64,000 nt of DNA from Sarcomyxa edulis (GCA_009761415.1 QUOL01000005.1:1302001-1366000), one strand, 5' to 3'; counted from the first letter of the stretch, positions 12,818-25,700 are shown. The notes: a model not told the origin generated them from the letters alone. Numbers and translations: made by a program.

Positions 12818-13207
12818 ACCAGGTATATGGTGAGATCTCAACAGAGTTGGTGTATTAGTATTGTTTCTAACGGTCGCCACAGGTGGAATTGAACGGCAAA
12901 CACGTTTGCGTCATTGTACTTGTATGATTTTACGGTCTTTTACCGTTGTAAAAATAAGCTGTATGCACTATATGCGTTCTTATGTCCCGCAGTTCCTTTC
13001 CGACCCCAATGCATCCTCCGAATTATTCAGTGCGCTACTGGAAGAATTCCAACTTACCCGATCCTCAACTCAAATGGTCGGTGTCTCATTCATTTCAGAA
13101 TAGTGACAGAGCATATCCATATCCATTCATCATAGCCATGAAAATATAATAAGTAATAATTTAAACAATCCTCCACGCTCCTCCCAATTAACCAATCCCA
13201 ATCCCAA
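12818..13207. other. Intergenic between convergent genes
   Basis: Shared 3' flank of the oxygenase gene and a minus-strand Clp1-like gene. It is A/T-rich near 13130-13190, and no gene is seen. Confidence 0.4.
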
Positions 13208-14146
13208 TCACCGACTCGCCGTCGTCGTCAAATCCATAGCACGAATAACAGCCTCCCAAGCCCCCTCAATCGTATCCCAAAGCTTCTCCTCCACAACCCC
13301 CAATCCACACGCGTTCTGCCAGACTCCGTGTATCAGCGTGGCAGAGTGGAGAGCGGCCATGGGGAGGGACAGGTCGCGAGGAATGAGGGATTTGAGGAGG
13401 GCATCGGTGTCGTGTGTGTAGAGGAAGGAGTGGAGGATGGGGAATGTTTCGGCGGAGGGGAGGCGGAGGGGTAGGACTGGGAGGTTTGTTGTAGATGAGT
13501 TGGGAGTGGGTTGGGTGGGAGGAGATGGGAATCGGAGGTTTGCACAATGTGCTGCGAGGACGATTTGATGGGTAGGGGATAATTTGACTTGGCAGATTTC
13601 ATCAGAGGGTCGATTCGAGTAGACGGCGAGCATGTGTGTGGGGCAGGCAGCTGCGACCATGTCGTTTACGACGATCTCGAGTTCGGTTGGGAGGGAGTTT
13701 GTTGGTGGTGCTGTTTGCACTACACTTGCGCTAGCTGTGAGCATGCTGGAAGGAATGTCAATCAGTCAACATGTTCGTCGAGTGCACGAAGATGAAGAGA
13801 CGTACTGTTTGCTCGCAACGGGGAGTTTGTCGCGGATATATTGCGCAGGGACGCCTGCAAGTTCGGGGTATGCAGCCTCGATGGGTGCGAGGTCGACCTC
13901 TGCCAGAACGGGTCTGGGAAGTGCGCGAGGGATACGAAGTTGACGTGCTGATGATACTGGGCGTACAATGGAGGGACTTGGAGAGCGTTTGACGGTGCAT
14001 TTAGGAGGGAATGAGGCTCCTTTTTGAGCGGAATAGCGTAGCATTCGATAGGTGCATTGCGCTCTGGCCAAGCCCAGATAGTTTTGTCTGGTCCGACGAG
14101 CAGCTGATGTGACGGAACGACGAGTATTTGCGAGACGAGCGATCAT
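13208..14146 (-). CDS. Clp1-like protein, 292 aa
   Basis: Exons 14146-13806 and 13745-13208 with a 60-nt intron at the same position and phase as in the paralogue at 1373-2574 (just before a Met-Leu-x2-Ala/Ser stretch). Shared blocks in order: AYPELAGVPAQYIRDKLP, LPTELEIVVNDM, PTHMLAVYSNRP, LSPTHQIVLAAHCANL, NLPVLPLRLPSAETFP, YTHDTDALLKSL, IHGVWQNACGLGV and EEKLWDTIEGAWEAVI. The N-terminal tail differs completely from the paralogue. This resembles the Clp1 (clampless1) family linked to clamp formation and dikaryon growth. The start is an internal ATG of the open frame, chosen because it lies 89 nt below a clear TATAAA; an in-frame ATG exists 59 codons upstream. Confidence 0.68.
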
Positions 14147-15314
14147 TTTCGAATATGAGGATGGATGGATGTTGGTGGATGCTGGTGGGTTATCGAGTTC
14201 GATGGGGGGACATTGTGATTTTTGAGTTGGCCTCTTTATAGGAAAGGCTAAGCGAGGTTCTTGGAAGTCGAGGGATTGGATTGCCCGTCCTCCACAAATA
14301 TACTCAAATATAAAAAATACCATATATGGAAGGTGTCGGGATCAATTCGTCCGATTGTGGGCGGATTGGTCTTCTTTCTCATCAAAATCCACTTTCTCAT
14401 CAAATTCATCATTACAATAGGAACGCGTCTTTTGTGAGCAGACTATGTACCCTGCAATCGACTCGGATATCGTGGATTGGCTATGACTAGGACTGCTTGC
14501 TGCCCATACAAGCAAAAAGTGACAACTTACAAGGGAAGTATTCTTTGAGTGGAGGGCCCTTGTGTAGACAGTCTTGTCTGGAGACTGGAGGACAAGCAAC
14601 AAGCTTTCCTTGGAAGAACAATGAAATGTATATCCATAGAGCACTAAGTACAACTTGAAGACGAGTATACACTGAGGAATGCACTGGCAGTGTATATGGG
14701 CTGAACCCGATCATTTCATGCGGTAAGTAGTACCCGGCGGTTGCATCTCAGTGCACATGGGAATGGTCCATTGGGACCCACAACTGTGACTCGGACTCGG
14801 ACTTGCGATTGATGGAACCCTGCGAAAAAAACAAATGCCTTGCGCCAGATTCCAGGTCCTACTCCGCGACGCTCGAGCTCCGATCCAAAAGGTTCATCGT
14901 ACATACAGACATAGGGAGAGAGATAGACAGACACAAGATTCAAGATATATAGTAGTAGCAGTAGTGTAGGTAGCGGTAGATGTACATATGCATGGGGTAT
15001 CAGTCAGTCGTAGCCAGGTAGCAATACAATCCAGTAAGTAGCAGGGAAACCGAAGAGAGGAAGAGAGAAAGAAAAAATTCACAAGTCCGAAGGCGAAGCG
15101 TTTACGTGCGCCAATGTACTCCCTACAATATTAGTTACAGTTCAGTTCAAAAATGAGTCGAAAGGAAGGTCGAAGATAACTCCAGGCGCAGAAAGGTGTA
15201 TCTGCGTAGATGTTTGTCGTCGGTCATCTTTTAGAGACTTTGCCGACGAGTCTGCACGAGCCCGCACTGCAGAAGTCGTCCAGGAACGCGAGGCGTCGAA
15301 GAATACGGAAAAGT
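14147..15314. other. Intergenic
   Basis: Promoter of the Clp1-like gene and 3' flank of the velvet gene. The frames at 14342-14943 are short, overlapping and without family motifs, and I do not call them genes. Confidence 0.4.
14235..14240 (-). promoter_or_regulatory. TATA box of the Clp1-like gene
   Basis: TATAAA on the minus strand, 89 nt before the ATG at 14146. It supports the internal start. Confidence 0.45.
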
Positions 15315-16728
15315 TCAGTCGTTATCGTCTGAGCTAGATCCGATCTTGCGTCTGGCCGTCGTTACAGTTGGAGAAGATAAAGGACTGGTACTCCGGTGCT
15401 CGCCTTTTTTTCTCCGTTTCCGTTCAGTCTCTCGGATATTGAGGCGAACGCCCCATCGGGCAAGATGCTAGAAGCAAGATCGTCATTCAGTAGTAGATGA
15501 AAAGCAACAGAACGAGCAGAGAGCACCTTCGTGAGTTCCGTGGAGGCCTGTAGACCTGGGAACTCTTTCGTAGAATATACACGAAGACATCCGCCATAGC
15601 ACTCAGCCTGAATAGCTATTAGCACCAGATAGCGTCAGAACTATCACAAAGGCACAAGACAGGAACACAATCTACTCAATAGGTCCGAGTCAAACGCCTT
15701 CGAGAATAGATCGAAGAACCTGTAACGAAGTATGAAAGTGCCTTCGATTTTGACCGCGAGGTCCTAAACAAAGAACAACTTGAGGACCAAATGTCTATGG
15801 GCTCTGGAAAACACCAAGAAGAAAACACAAACCGCGAAAACAAACAAAATGGACTTCCTCCCTTGATATTCTACGCTTGAGGGCTGGACGAAAGTAGCCC
15901 CAACGAGAGCCTGTGTGAGCTTCGAACTCTCCGTCACCTGATGATCTCCCATCTGAAAGACGACATCGTGAGTGGAGTGCGGTGGTGGGTAGGGATGGGA
16001 AGGGACGTGAAGTGGAGGTACCGAGCCCATCCCGTGAGCTGGATACACAACGTTGTTCGGAACGAAAGTGTATAATCGCTGGGTGCTGCTTTCAGCACCA
16101 TAACCATATCCTTGGCCGTGTCCATGAGACTGAACGAACGAAGCTTCAGAAGACTGTTGTTTTCGTCCATCTTTGCGGGATGATTCTGTATTGGGCACTG
16201 GAAATAGATCCACGGTACAGACTAAACCTAGGCTTTGTATTTCACTATCATAACAAGGGGATGAGGGAGAAAAATAGCCATGAATTTCGTACATTCAATA
16301 CAATTCTAAATGAGTGACCTACTCGTAATTGGTGATCTCCTTCTCGGATTGCCGTTCTGTGCCTACATTATACACATCGAAGAGACGAAGGAGGACCACG
16401 GGAGGCGGATCGAGTGGTCTTCTGTCGACCTTTGCATACCTTGAGTAGATACACAATACCATCAATAATAATATTTTATAAATAACAAAAGTCTCCTCAA
16501 GACAAACACGACTTACTTTCTGCCTAGGTCGGCCTTCTGAACTTCGTGAAGTTCGGCGCGTATAGTTCTACCAACAAACTGACCGGCGGTAAAATGGATG
16601 GGTTTGCCAATAAGCCCGGTCCCGTGAGTTTGGTGAGGCGTCGCCGCCTGCTGGGGGCTCGTGGACGACGACGACCCGGATTCGGCAGGGTGGCGGTAGT
16701 CGTATGCATTATGGTTATGACCATACAT
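15315..16728 (-). CDS. Velvet-domain regulatory protein, 356 aa
   Basis: Six exons: 16728-16517, 16439-16323, 16244-15833, 15763-15676, 15615-15527, 15467-15315. The velvet domain is rebuilt across exons: GRTIRAELHEVQKADLG, then VDRRPLDPPPVVLLRLFD, then IQSLGLVCTVDLFPV, then RLYTFVPNNVV, then LVGATFVQPSSVEYQGRKS, then LAVKIEGTFILRYRFFDLFS, then AECYGGCLRVYSTKEFPGL and the closing ARWGVRLNIRETERKRRKK. Velvet proteins (VosA, VelB, VelC, VeA) bind DNA with an NF-kB-like fold and control fungal development and secondary metabolism. About 80 residues rich in Gly, Tyr and His are inserted inside the domain. The basic tail can serve as a nuclear signal. I cannot decide which subfamily it belongs to. 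The start is the ATG at 16728; a GTG-led in-frame extension upstream looks like leader. Confidence 0.92.
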
Positions 16729-18825
16729 TATGAGCTCGAGGGGGTATGTGGGCTCATTCACGAGCGAGCTAGCACCTGCAAGTAGGATGTTTATGAGGAG
16801 GGTCCTCGTAGGCGAAGATGGGAATGTGAGTCAAATTCCGGGTGGTGGGCGCGAACAGGTTTTATATGGAAATTTATCTGATCTTCCCGATATAGATCTT
16901 CTGCAAATCTGTTCCGAATCTTGGCAACAAAACGGCACCTTTAGGTTTTTCGTACCAGCAAATCGGTTCCCAGTATTTGTCGAACATTTCTACAAGATTA
17001 ACTTCTTCGCATCCTCCCGAGACCACCAGAACGATTCGACACTCGACTGGGAAAGTCCCCTTCCCCCCAGGTAGCTCTTATTATCTAAAATACTCTCCAT
17101 CGGAGCTACGTACGCGTATGTAGGCCTCGAGTTTAATTGTTTTGGAGTCAGTCCACCACGCAGGTCTCAGGTGAGCTCACAGTACCTAGTCGCCTGAAGC
17201 TAATCTGACAGGTGCATGGAACGCGCCATTCCACTCTCCAAGTTTTGATATTCTGTCCAGAGGTGATATTTCACCCACTTTAAACTTTCCAGGTCCCCGG
17301 GGCATGTGGTTTGATTGGACCCTCAATCAGGTGCGTGGTACTGACTGCAGAGACATCTAGAATTTCCAGGGTTTTTCTCAAGGTCTCCCAGGTGCGGTCT
17401 ACATCATTCAGAAACAAACTCAAAGGTTAAAGATGTACCGACATTTTTGGGGGTTCTTGGGTCGTGGTCCACCAGTATACTTAGGGCTTCTCAAAAGCAT
17501 GTCAAGGTCCTGCCACAGTCTCCGAGCTTCCTGGACCGACGTACCTTGCATTGGACACGCCACTATTGGTGGGAGCGCCGGGAGGCCCATTGGTCCAGCC
17601 CTATATACGACTTCAAGTTGTACCCTAGAAGAACTTACCGTTTCCCTGGAGAAGGATCTGGCTGATGGGGATAGACAAGTTGCACGACACATATCTTGGT
17701 CTATACTTGTGGACTTTTTCCCCCGCGCGATATCAAGCTTCAAGTCGGACCATCGAACACGATCATTGATAAAGGCCTGTCAACCGCTCGATTGTCATGG
17801 AAATTCGATTGGCCTGTCACGGAAAGAAACATCGTCGACCTTATGTTTTCCGTTCCAACCATACCATATGTATACACCGAAATCGCCACTGATCTGCATC
17901 GGTTCGAAAGCGCGGGACCTCGAGGGCAGGGCGTCAGGCAACTACCGGCGGGTCATCGTTCCTCGATCACTCCTCTCTATGTCCACCGCGAAGGTCGTCA
18001 ATCTCTGAATAGAGCCCTCTATTTCCGTAACGAAATCGACGACAAGTGAACGTGTATAGAAGATAACGCCACAGCTCATATGAATCTCCGATATAATTCT
18101 GGGTTCGTCGAAAGCTTTCATTGGATCCCGCGGCGGTTGAGGTGCAATAAGCTCCGTCTCCCTACCTGGGTATAACGAAGATCAATATCTTTTGAACGTC
18201 GAAGACAAACAGCGCGCGGAGTCGTACCGGAGTCGCTCAGGTCGGACTATCATTATTCGTTGTTGTGTCTCGTCTCACTGCAAAACGACCATGCCACTTG
18301 GAAGAAACCAGCGGTACATAATTTACAGCGGTCAAAATCCGCAATAATTGGACATCTTCCTATGATCAGACCCGTGGCCTTCACTTGGAATCGAACGGTC
18401 TCAAGGTCATACCGACTACATAGCGAGGCAACTCATCTACCGAAGAACAACCACGGCGGCGCGATCTGTCCCCTGCTTGCTGGAGCTATTTTAGTCAGCG
18501 TTCACGAAAGGACATCGCGGTTCCTTCTGTGCTATACAGATGATAGATCTCCTGTCATCTTACTTTTGGAATGCTAGAATGTTGGAGTAGGAAGGGAGGA
18601 GTGGGTACGCATTTTTTTTACGCCAACGATGTCGAGAAACGACGCAGGCGGCCCGAGGGAAGACTTGGACGTGGGTCGGTAAAATCGTCATTGCGGCGGT
18701 TCGTATGAAAAGACTGCTACGAGATTGCGTTAGCAATCGTCAGGTGAAATCAGAAATACAACTTCGATTATGGCATGATAAGAAAAAACGTCGTGTCACG
18801 ACAGAACAAAGGGAAAGTCAAGTCC
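16729..18825. other. Long intergenic region, about 2.1 kb
   Basis: Two long overlapping plus-strand frames lie at 17433-18008 and 17696-18049 and one minus-strand frame at 17420-17743. None carries a motif I recognise or has plausible neighbouring exons. A tRNA-like stretch at about 18380-18430 (minus) does not fold as a tRNA. The region may hold a long velvet promoter or a decayed gene. Confidence 0.4.
16860..16866 (-). promoter_or_regulatory. TATA-like element of the velvet gene
   Basis: TATAAAA on the minus strand, about 132 nt before the ATG. Confidence 0.3.
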
Positions 18826-20209
18826 TTAAAGTAGAGACACGTCTGCGAAAACTGGACGGTGGTCACTAGCTAAAACACCGTCATCCGAGAGCGATGTTCC
18901 GACCTTCAGGCCAGTAGCGTTCCTAGGACCGCACAATTGGCTCAGCGGGACGGCCAAGTAATTAATAAAGTGCTGCCTACCATCCTAAATTGCTTCCGCC
19001 AAAGACAAAATCGATCCTTGTCCAGTCTGAGGTGTCGTCAGGCGCTGTGAATCCCGTGAATGTCGCAAAATTGCTCGACACGTTCCGACGGGGAGCTTGA
19101 GCACGAAGATCCAGCATCTTGAAGTCGGGAAGTTGATCATTTGGAACTGCAAACTTGGCAGCAAAGGTTGCGTTTATAGCAACGGGCGGTTCAGCACCCG
19201 TGATGATGCTGTATGCCCCAGAATCGGTCCCAGTGGAAGGACTTCATCACAGGTGATGAGTCTTCAATACGTAGCAAAAAAAAAAGAGGGTTGGATTCAC
19301 CTGTTGAAATCACCTGTGATCAACACGGGGTTGCCTGTGGTGACGGCTTCGAACCGTGCTCTAGTCAGCAGCATAGAAGCTGCCAGCCTCCTTTCAGCGT
19401 CGGACTGATCGTCCAAATGGGTGTTGAGCATGGAGAAATTGGTGGGGCCGTTGTCACCTGATTTCAGAGTGAAACGGGCTGCAGTACAGATTCTGACTGA
19501 ACCAGCTCCAGGAAACTTGGAGGGCTCGAACGGAGTGTTCCTAAGATCCAAACATACGCGTGAGTAACATGTATACTTCGAACACGAGACACAGTGCTAA
19601 ACTCACGAGAGCCAGAACGAGTCGTTTGACAAGAGAGTAATATCTGACCTGGGTCATGATATGCGTAAATCAGGCTAAGTATGCTGGAGACCGAGGCATT
19701 TCCTTACTTCTTGTAGAATATGGGACTGAACTCTCCAGCGGCAACTCCGTCATCTCGTCCGACACCAATCTATATGATAGGGATCGATTATTCCACCGCA
19801 TGTTACAAATCATATAGCATTTACTCACCCATGCCCACCCGTCGCCAAACAATTCTGCTAGATCCGTGACTTGTCGAACAAGACCTTCTTGAAAGCCTGA
19901 ATATCCTTCATTCAGTAACTTACACAGATGCTAGCAATCGCAACAAAGGCGCTCACCGGAAACGACAACATCCTCGCTTAGAAGTGACTCTGCTACTCGG
20001 ATCCTGCGTGTACTCCAAGGTTGCTCTGTAGTGATATCCAGAAACGAAGGCTGTTGAAGAGGATCAGGAAGAGACGCGATAGTTTCCTGCACGGTGATGT
20101 TGTTCGGCATGCAGTCAAATCGTAGATTGTAGGTCGAGATACGCATGGCTGTAACTAGAAGAGGCGCGACGAGAGGCAACGCGCCAAGGACTCGCGGACT
20201 TGGATACAT
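18826..20209 (-). CDS. Secreted endonuclease/exonuclease/phosphatase-family protein, 340 aa
   Basis: Seven exons: 20209-19957, 19896-19829, 19769-19708, 19648-19607, 19540-19301, 19241-18981, 18922-18826. A hydrophobic N-terminus (VLGALPLVAPLLVTA) precedes the EEP fold. Motifs in order: RISTYNLRFD (metal-binding Asn), SGFQEGL (catalytic Glu), FWLSNTPFEPSKFPGAGSVR, NTHLDDQSDAERR, LITGDFNS, RIDFVFGG and the final SDHRPVFADV carrying the catalytic Asp-His. All core EEP residues are present. The length and layout match fungal secreted EEP phosphodiesterases or nucleases whose substrates are mostly unknown. Several introns are 58-60 nt and carry clear branch sites. Confidence 0.9.
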
Positions 20210-20248
20210 CGCTGGTCAGTGTATTGATATACCTCACTGGAACCCTGG

Positions 20249-20256
20249 CTTATATA
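20249..20256 (-). promoter_or_regulatory. TATA box of the EEP-family gene
   Basis: TATATAAG on the minus strand, only 40 nt before the ATG at 20209. This implies a very short leader. Confidence 0.45.
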
Positions 20257-20638
20257 GGAATTTAGAAGATAATTCCAGGTTCGGGATAGCCATGGGGAAC
20301 AGATGATCAGCTGCGTCGTTCCACATGAAGGCTGAGACTTCTCGATTGCGCAAACGTTCGAACAATGATTGATCTCATAGGTAGTCCTCCGGGAACAACA
20401 GAAACAAGAAAGCCGCAGATTGAACAAGATGCTATAGGAGGAGGAGATCATGACAATGGGTGTTTGCAATCATTGAATCAAGAGTCGATTGCCGCCGGCG
20501 ATAAGGCCGACCAAATTTAATTCAGTCTTAGACGCTCAGAATTTACGGAACAGAAAATGTGCTATCGAGACATCATGAGATGCACTATGTTGAAGAGAAT
20601 AAGCACATACAATACACCGAAACGATCCCCGGACCCAG

Positions 20639-22429
20639 TTATGTCTGTTCCACGATGACCACCTTCTTTCTCTCCGCTTTGGGTTTGTTCTCGCCCGCAC
20701 GAGTATGTTTTCTTCTCCGTTCCTCTTTGACTCTCCGCGAATCCAGCATGGTCCTTTTGAGGTTCGATGCCTGGTAGACAGGCTTCGGCAGGTGCCGAGT
20801 CCTGAACGTTCGACCTTGTGAATACAGAAACAACACTGGAAAGTGGGCAAGACGTACCGAATGACCTTCCCGACCTGCGCATCGGTCTTCCATCTTTCTT
20901 TCAAACTATCCCTGTACTCTATAGCCGCACGTTCTCTCGCCGTCACGATACCGAGCTTATCCGAAGCCTTCGCCTTCCATATCCGCACGTTTCCGTCGTC
21001 AGAGCCACTCAACACGAACCGTGCGTCGTTAGTAAAGATCGACGAAGTCACTCTAATTCAAAGGTAAATCAGCAAGATTCTCTACTACACGTAAAGAAAG
21101 GAAAGAACGAACCTCTGCATCCGTTTTGTATGATACACCTCCGGACCGGACCCTCTGCCTTCCTTCCAGATCCTGACTGTGCGGTCCCAACCGCCACTGA
21201 CAAATTCCAATCCAGTGGGACTCCAATCGCATGACATGACGGCAGCAACGTGAGCTTTGTAAATTTGACTCGGCGTTGAGAGGTGGCGAATATCGAACGT
21301 GTAGAGATTGTGATCTTCAGAGGCTAATAGTAAAGTGGTGGGGAACGTGGGAGACCACGAGAGGGCATTGCTACGCATCTGAGAGACATTCAGAATTGGG
21401 GGCCGAAGATTGAACAGAATTACGCACCTGCATGACGACTCTGCGTTCAGCCTTTCCTGTACGGATATCATAGAGTGTGAATGTCCGATCAGAGCCTATA
21501 CTTGCGAGGACAGACGATTCGCTCAGGTTGAATCGAACGGCTGTGATGGTTTCTGTGGATGTAGGGAATGTGAGATTGGATACTGGGGCACTCCTGTAAT
21601 CGAGAATCAGTATGATTATTCCTGAAAGACAAAATTTGATCCTGACTTTGTTTCGTCCCATAGTTGAACGAGATTCGAAGCTGTGGCGAATAAGGGTTGC
21701 GATCGGTGGTGGTCTATAGAGCTATTGAACAAACATGAGGATAACGTCAAGTTTTGGATATATAAGGTCGTACTTGAATGCAGATTTGCCGGGATACACG
21801 TTTAATGGCTAAAACACGATTCGTAACGTCAGTTTTTGTTAGGAGAAACTTCATTGATGCGATAGTCGTACCGTGGTATCTGTCTGCCCTTCACCAACGT
21901 TCCACATCTTGATATTTCGGTCGACACCACAACTCAGCAATCTATCTCCTTCCGTAAAACAAAGTCCAGACACTTTGCCTTTATGGGCCTGAGGTAATCG
22001 TAGCAATTGCGTTCGTTTTGATAAACTATGCAGGATCACGCCTGAAACAAAAAAGGTAAGACACCTGAGTGAATTTATATTATACGCATCTCGACGCACA
22101 TACATACCTCCATCCCAGCTACCACTGGCAACAACTGTCAACGAATCGGGTTTTCGGGTAATAACTTCAACCGCATCTACATGACCCTCCAAACTGTCGA
22201 CGAATGGTTTAGCGAATATACGTTCCATCTTGGCGGCATTTAGAGCACGGGTGCGTTCTCGGGCACGAGAAAAAGGATGGAGAAGTGGATCTAGGTTACG
22301 CGAGGTAGGAGTTGGATCCCCTGGCCGAGTAGGTAGATGAGTAGATGGTGCATGCTGAAGAACGGATATTTTCTGAAAGAATAATCAGAGCATGGATCGA
22401 GAGTTTGCGCGAGTTTCACTCACAACCAT
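20639..22429 (-). CDS. SOF1: Sof1 (DCAF13), WD40 protein of the U3 snoRNP / SSU processome, 446 aa
   Basis: Nine exons: 22429-22424 (6 nt, Met-Val only), 22372-22108, 22041-21872, 21808-21774, 21721-21647, 21593-21428, 21378-21113, 21052-20858, 20801-20639. The N-terminal signature TSRNLDPLLHPFSRARERTR followed by ALNAAKMERIFAKPFV is diagnostic of Sof1. WD repeats follow, with endings VDRNIKMWN, SDRTFTLYD, WDRTVRIWK and DDGNVRIWK. The C-terminal Sof1 domain reads ERWKTDAQVGKVIR, then RHLPKPVYQASNLKR, then a Lys/Arg-rich tail. Sof1 acts in 18S pre-rRNA processing in the nucleolus. Length matches the family. Confidence 0.96.
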
Positions 22430-22791
22430 CCTTGGTCAGACAAATTGTGAGGCAGAATACAACACCAAGAGGTATATATGCTTCAAGGGTATCTCTCTAG
22501 ATGGATGTAGAGTCGAGAGACCAGGATCTGGACGAGTTTAGGGAGGAGGAGGCGGATTGAAATTCACGTTTCCGAATTTTTTTGAGCCGCCGGCCAGCAC
22601 CGCCAAACACGCCAAGTCACGATCACGCTCAAGTAGTACTGGAGAGGATGGCATTACAACGATGTATACACTAGATACAGCATTAGGTATATTGTAGCAG
22701 ATCTGGGAATAATATGTAATGTACACTGTGGACCAAAGACAAAACAAGAAAGCAGAAACAAGAGGAGAGAAGAAAGCGCATAAGAACCGAT

Positions 22792-25700
22792 TCAAGTTTC
22801 CAAGAATTGACGTGGGGATCCAACATTGTACATGTACGACTGCCATGTCTCCTGTAAGCTGTGATCATCCGCAGCAATACCTCTAAGAGCGGCCTCTGGA
22901 GTGTAGTGGTCCTGCGAGCGAATATGCTGGGGAAGAGCAGAAGCAGGATATTGTTGTGGTATACCCTGCTGGTAATGCACGGCTTCTCCAGAACTCGTCC
23001 AGTATTGGGGGACAGCAGCTTGCGAGTGAATCTCTGGTTCGTAAGCTGCAGTAGGAGAGTAGGATGGGACAGATTCGCTGTTAGGATGTTGGACGTAGGC
23101 AGGAGCAGAATTGTACATTTGATGGTGTGACTGCAGCTGATGCTGAGGTAGCGGGTGCTGAGGATGGGGCATTTGATGTTGGGGAAGAGGATGTGATGAC
23201 TGAGGCTGAGATGGCTGATACTGGGGTTGTTCGTGCTGCTGAGGCTGAGGCTGAGGCTGAGACTGATGTACATTGTGTGATTGATGTTGATAATGAGTTT
23301 GGTGGGATTGTGATTGGTGATGCTGCTGAAGGTGGGACTGAGTTTGTGGTTGTTGATATTCAATATACGATTCCCGGATATTTTGACGAGAATGAGAGTG
23401 AGATAACGAATGTTCCTGAGAATGGGGTTGAGAAATGACGGTAGGGCTGATTGGCGAGACCGATGAATGAGAAGGAACGGCATATGCAGGCTGTTGCTGC
23501 TGATATTGTTGTTGTTGGTATTGTGGTGGTGGTTGGTGCTGCTGTTGGTATTGTTGGTGTTGTTGAAGCTGCTGCTGCTGGTGCCCTACGACCGTCCCAG
23601 CGAAATCGTTGTGGTCCACGTAATAAGCATTCTGGATCTGGGCGTTCAGTTGCCCTTCAAACCCATTCAGCTGGTCCACAAGACTCGGGTGCACACCAAC
23701 AAACGACGGAACAGACGTCGCACTCTGCGGAGAATCAGACTGTTGTCGCGATCCAGATCCGCTACCCGAAGGCGACGGACGCGAAGAGCGAGAACTAGAA
23801 GTCGTACTCGCTTTCGTAGCTACAGTATGCGTCTGGCCACTGAATATCGAGAAAGGATCCTTCGTCTCTTCTCTCTGGGAGAATAAGCTGTTAGGAACAG
23901 CTTGGGGAATACCACTATGAGTATCATTGTAAACCCGTCGTGCTTTGACTTGCAGACGCTGGAGGATAGGCTATAGTGGGAACGAATTTTTGAGCGTTTG
24001 TGAATAATGAGTATATATGGTTATATTGAAGTGTGAACTCTCATCATGCTTACAAGGAATTTCGTTGCTCGGCCGCCGTACGCCGCTGCCCTCTCGAAAA
24101 GGTCGCAAGCTGTTCCCAGTTCTAACAACGCAGCAGGAGCGACTTTTGATTTCGAAGCCAGTGTAACGACACTCGACAGCATCACCTGAGATAGTGAAAC
24201 GTTCAAAACTTTCATTACGGCACTGATAATGGACAAAAACATACCGCAGATGAGAACGCGTGCGTCCACAGAACCCAGAACCGCGCAATCTGAGCTGGGA
24301 AAAGCTCGAATTGCACTTTCAGTGAACCGATGAGGTTGCAGGCACTACGATAGCCTGCCAGAAACGACGGTGCATACTGGCTCTTGATTGGATCGTTTGG
24401 GTGGCTGGAGATAGCATGAGCGAAGAAGCACCGATGGATATATAGGAGTGCTAAAAGGACGAGAGACAAACGTTCAATCAGTTGGTGAAAGCGCTCACGG
24501 GTAATCTGATACTCAACTGAGTTCGCGATAATTGCCAGGCATGAAATGAGACATGGTTTGAGACAGTCCTGCACCTTCTGGGGGTGCGCCCATGGCGTAT
24601 AGTGGGAACTCCATGTCTCGGACTTTACGATCGAGCTCTAGAATTATAGAGTACTTGGGTGCTCGCGATGTGAGTGTCCCTTGGACAACGGCTGAAACGC
24701 ATTCAGCGCCGAACCGGGCTTTCCAGAACGGGACTGAAAGATGGGTGTTAGACCGGCAAAAAGAACGGAGAATAGAGCGATACTTACAGCTGGGCTGCAC
24801 CGTGCCATCATCAGACATTGTCTGATCAGGGTCGTAGGGCAGTTCGCAATCCACGAATGGAAGAGAAAATGTGGCTAATCTTCCAGTCGCCAGACTCTGC
24901 AATGGCCATGGAAGCTTATAAGTTTACAGGACAGCAAAGACGAGGGTTGAGCCCTACCTGCCAGCAATCTGTAATGAACAGTTCCCAGAATAGAGCGCGT
25001 CGCTTTTGGACTTCAGCCGGAGTGAGCTTCCACCGGGCGCAATCTCGGTCTTTTGGAAACAAGGAGGTCATTGATGCGATTAAGAATATAGTGAATGATG
25101 AACTCACGAAGACCGATCTATCGATGGACAAATTGGGATAAGTAAAACGGCGAATCCCGAGAAGAAAAAACTTGGACTCACACTTTGCGCCAACTTCGTA
25201 GCAATGCCCATTAAAGCCCACGTACTTTCGATACTGTTTTCACCGCTGACCAAGCCTTGGTAGATAGCCATTAGTGATAATGTTTGTACGGTCGCCACTG
25301 ACGGTGGTCGATCGAGTACTGGCTCCAATGTCAATGCTGCTCTAGTAAGCTGAAAGTACTGCTCTGCGTCGGGGTTATCCGGAGCAGGGGGAAGAGAAAC
25401 GTCCGTGAGGGCACCGAAGCAAAATATAACGAACATCAAGGCAAGATCATGTGCGCCCCCTTTAGATGGAATAGGACTTGTGGCACCATTAGAGCTATTC
25501 AAGGCGTGGTTACGGTTCATGTCGACAGCTGGTCGCGGGGCTTCTTGATACCATAGAGGCAGAATCTCGTCATCGACTTGCTTTCTAGTGACAGCCCCAA
25601 AGAACCAAGGAGCTTGCTCGAGATACAAGTCGCAAAGATCCGAGGCCACCTTCCAAGGAGGGAGGAGTTGAACGAGATAATCTAGGTCGACGCCTTCCTG

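Noticed and set aside
14342..14943. Minus-strand frames of 75-103 codons
   Set aside because: No recognisable domain and no splice-linked partners.
17420..18049. Overlapping frames of 72-191 codons on both strands
   Set aside because: No family motif, no consistent neighbouring exons, and several frames overlap equally well.
18365..18435. tRNA-like stretch on the minus strand (TAGTCGGTATGAC then CGTTCGATTCC)
   Set aside because: A-box and B-box-like pieces are too close, the anticodon arm is missing and no acceptor stem pairs. At most it is a tRNA fossil.
22861..23886. Several long plus-strand frames rich in Val, Leu and Ala
   Set aside because: They are shadows of the CAG/CAA-rich tail of the minus-strand transcription factor.
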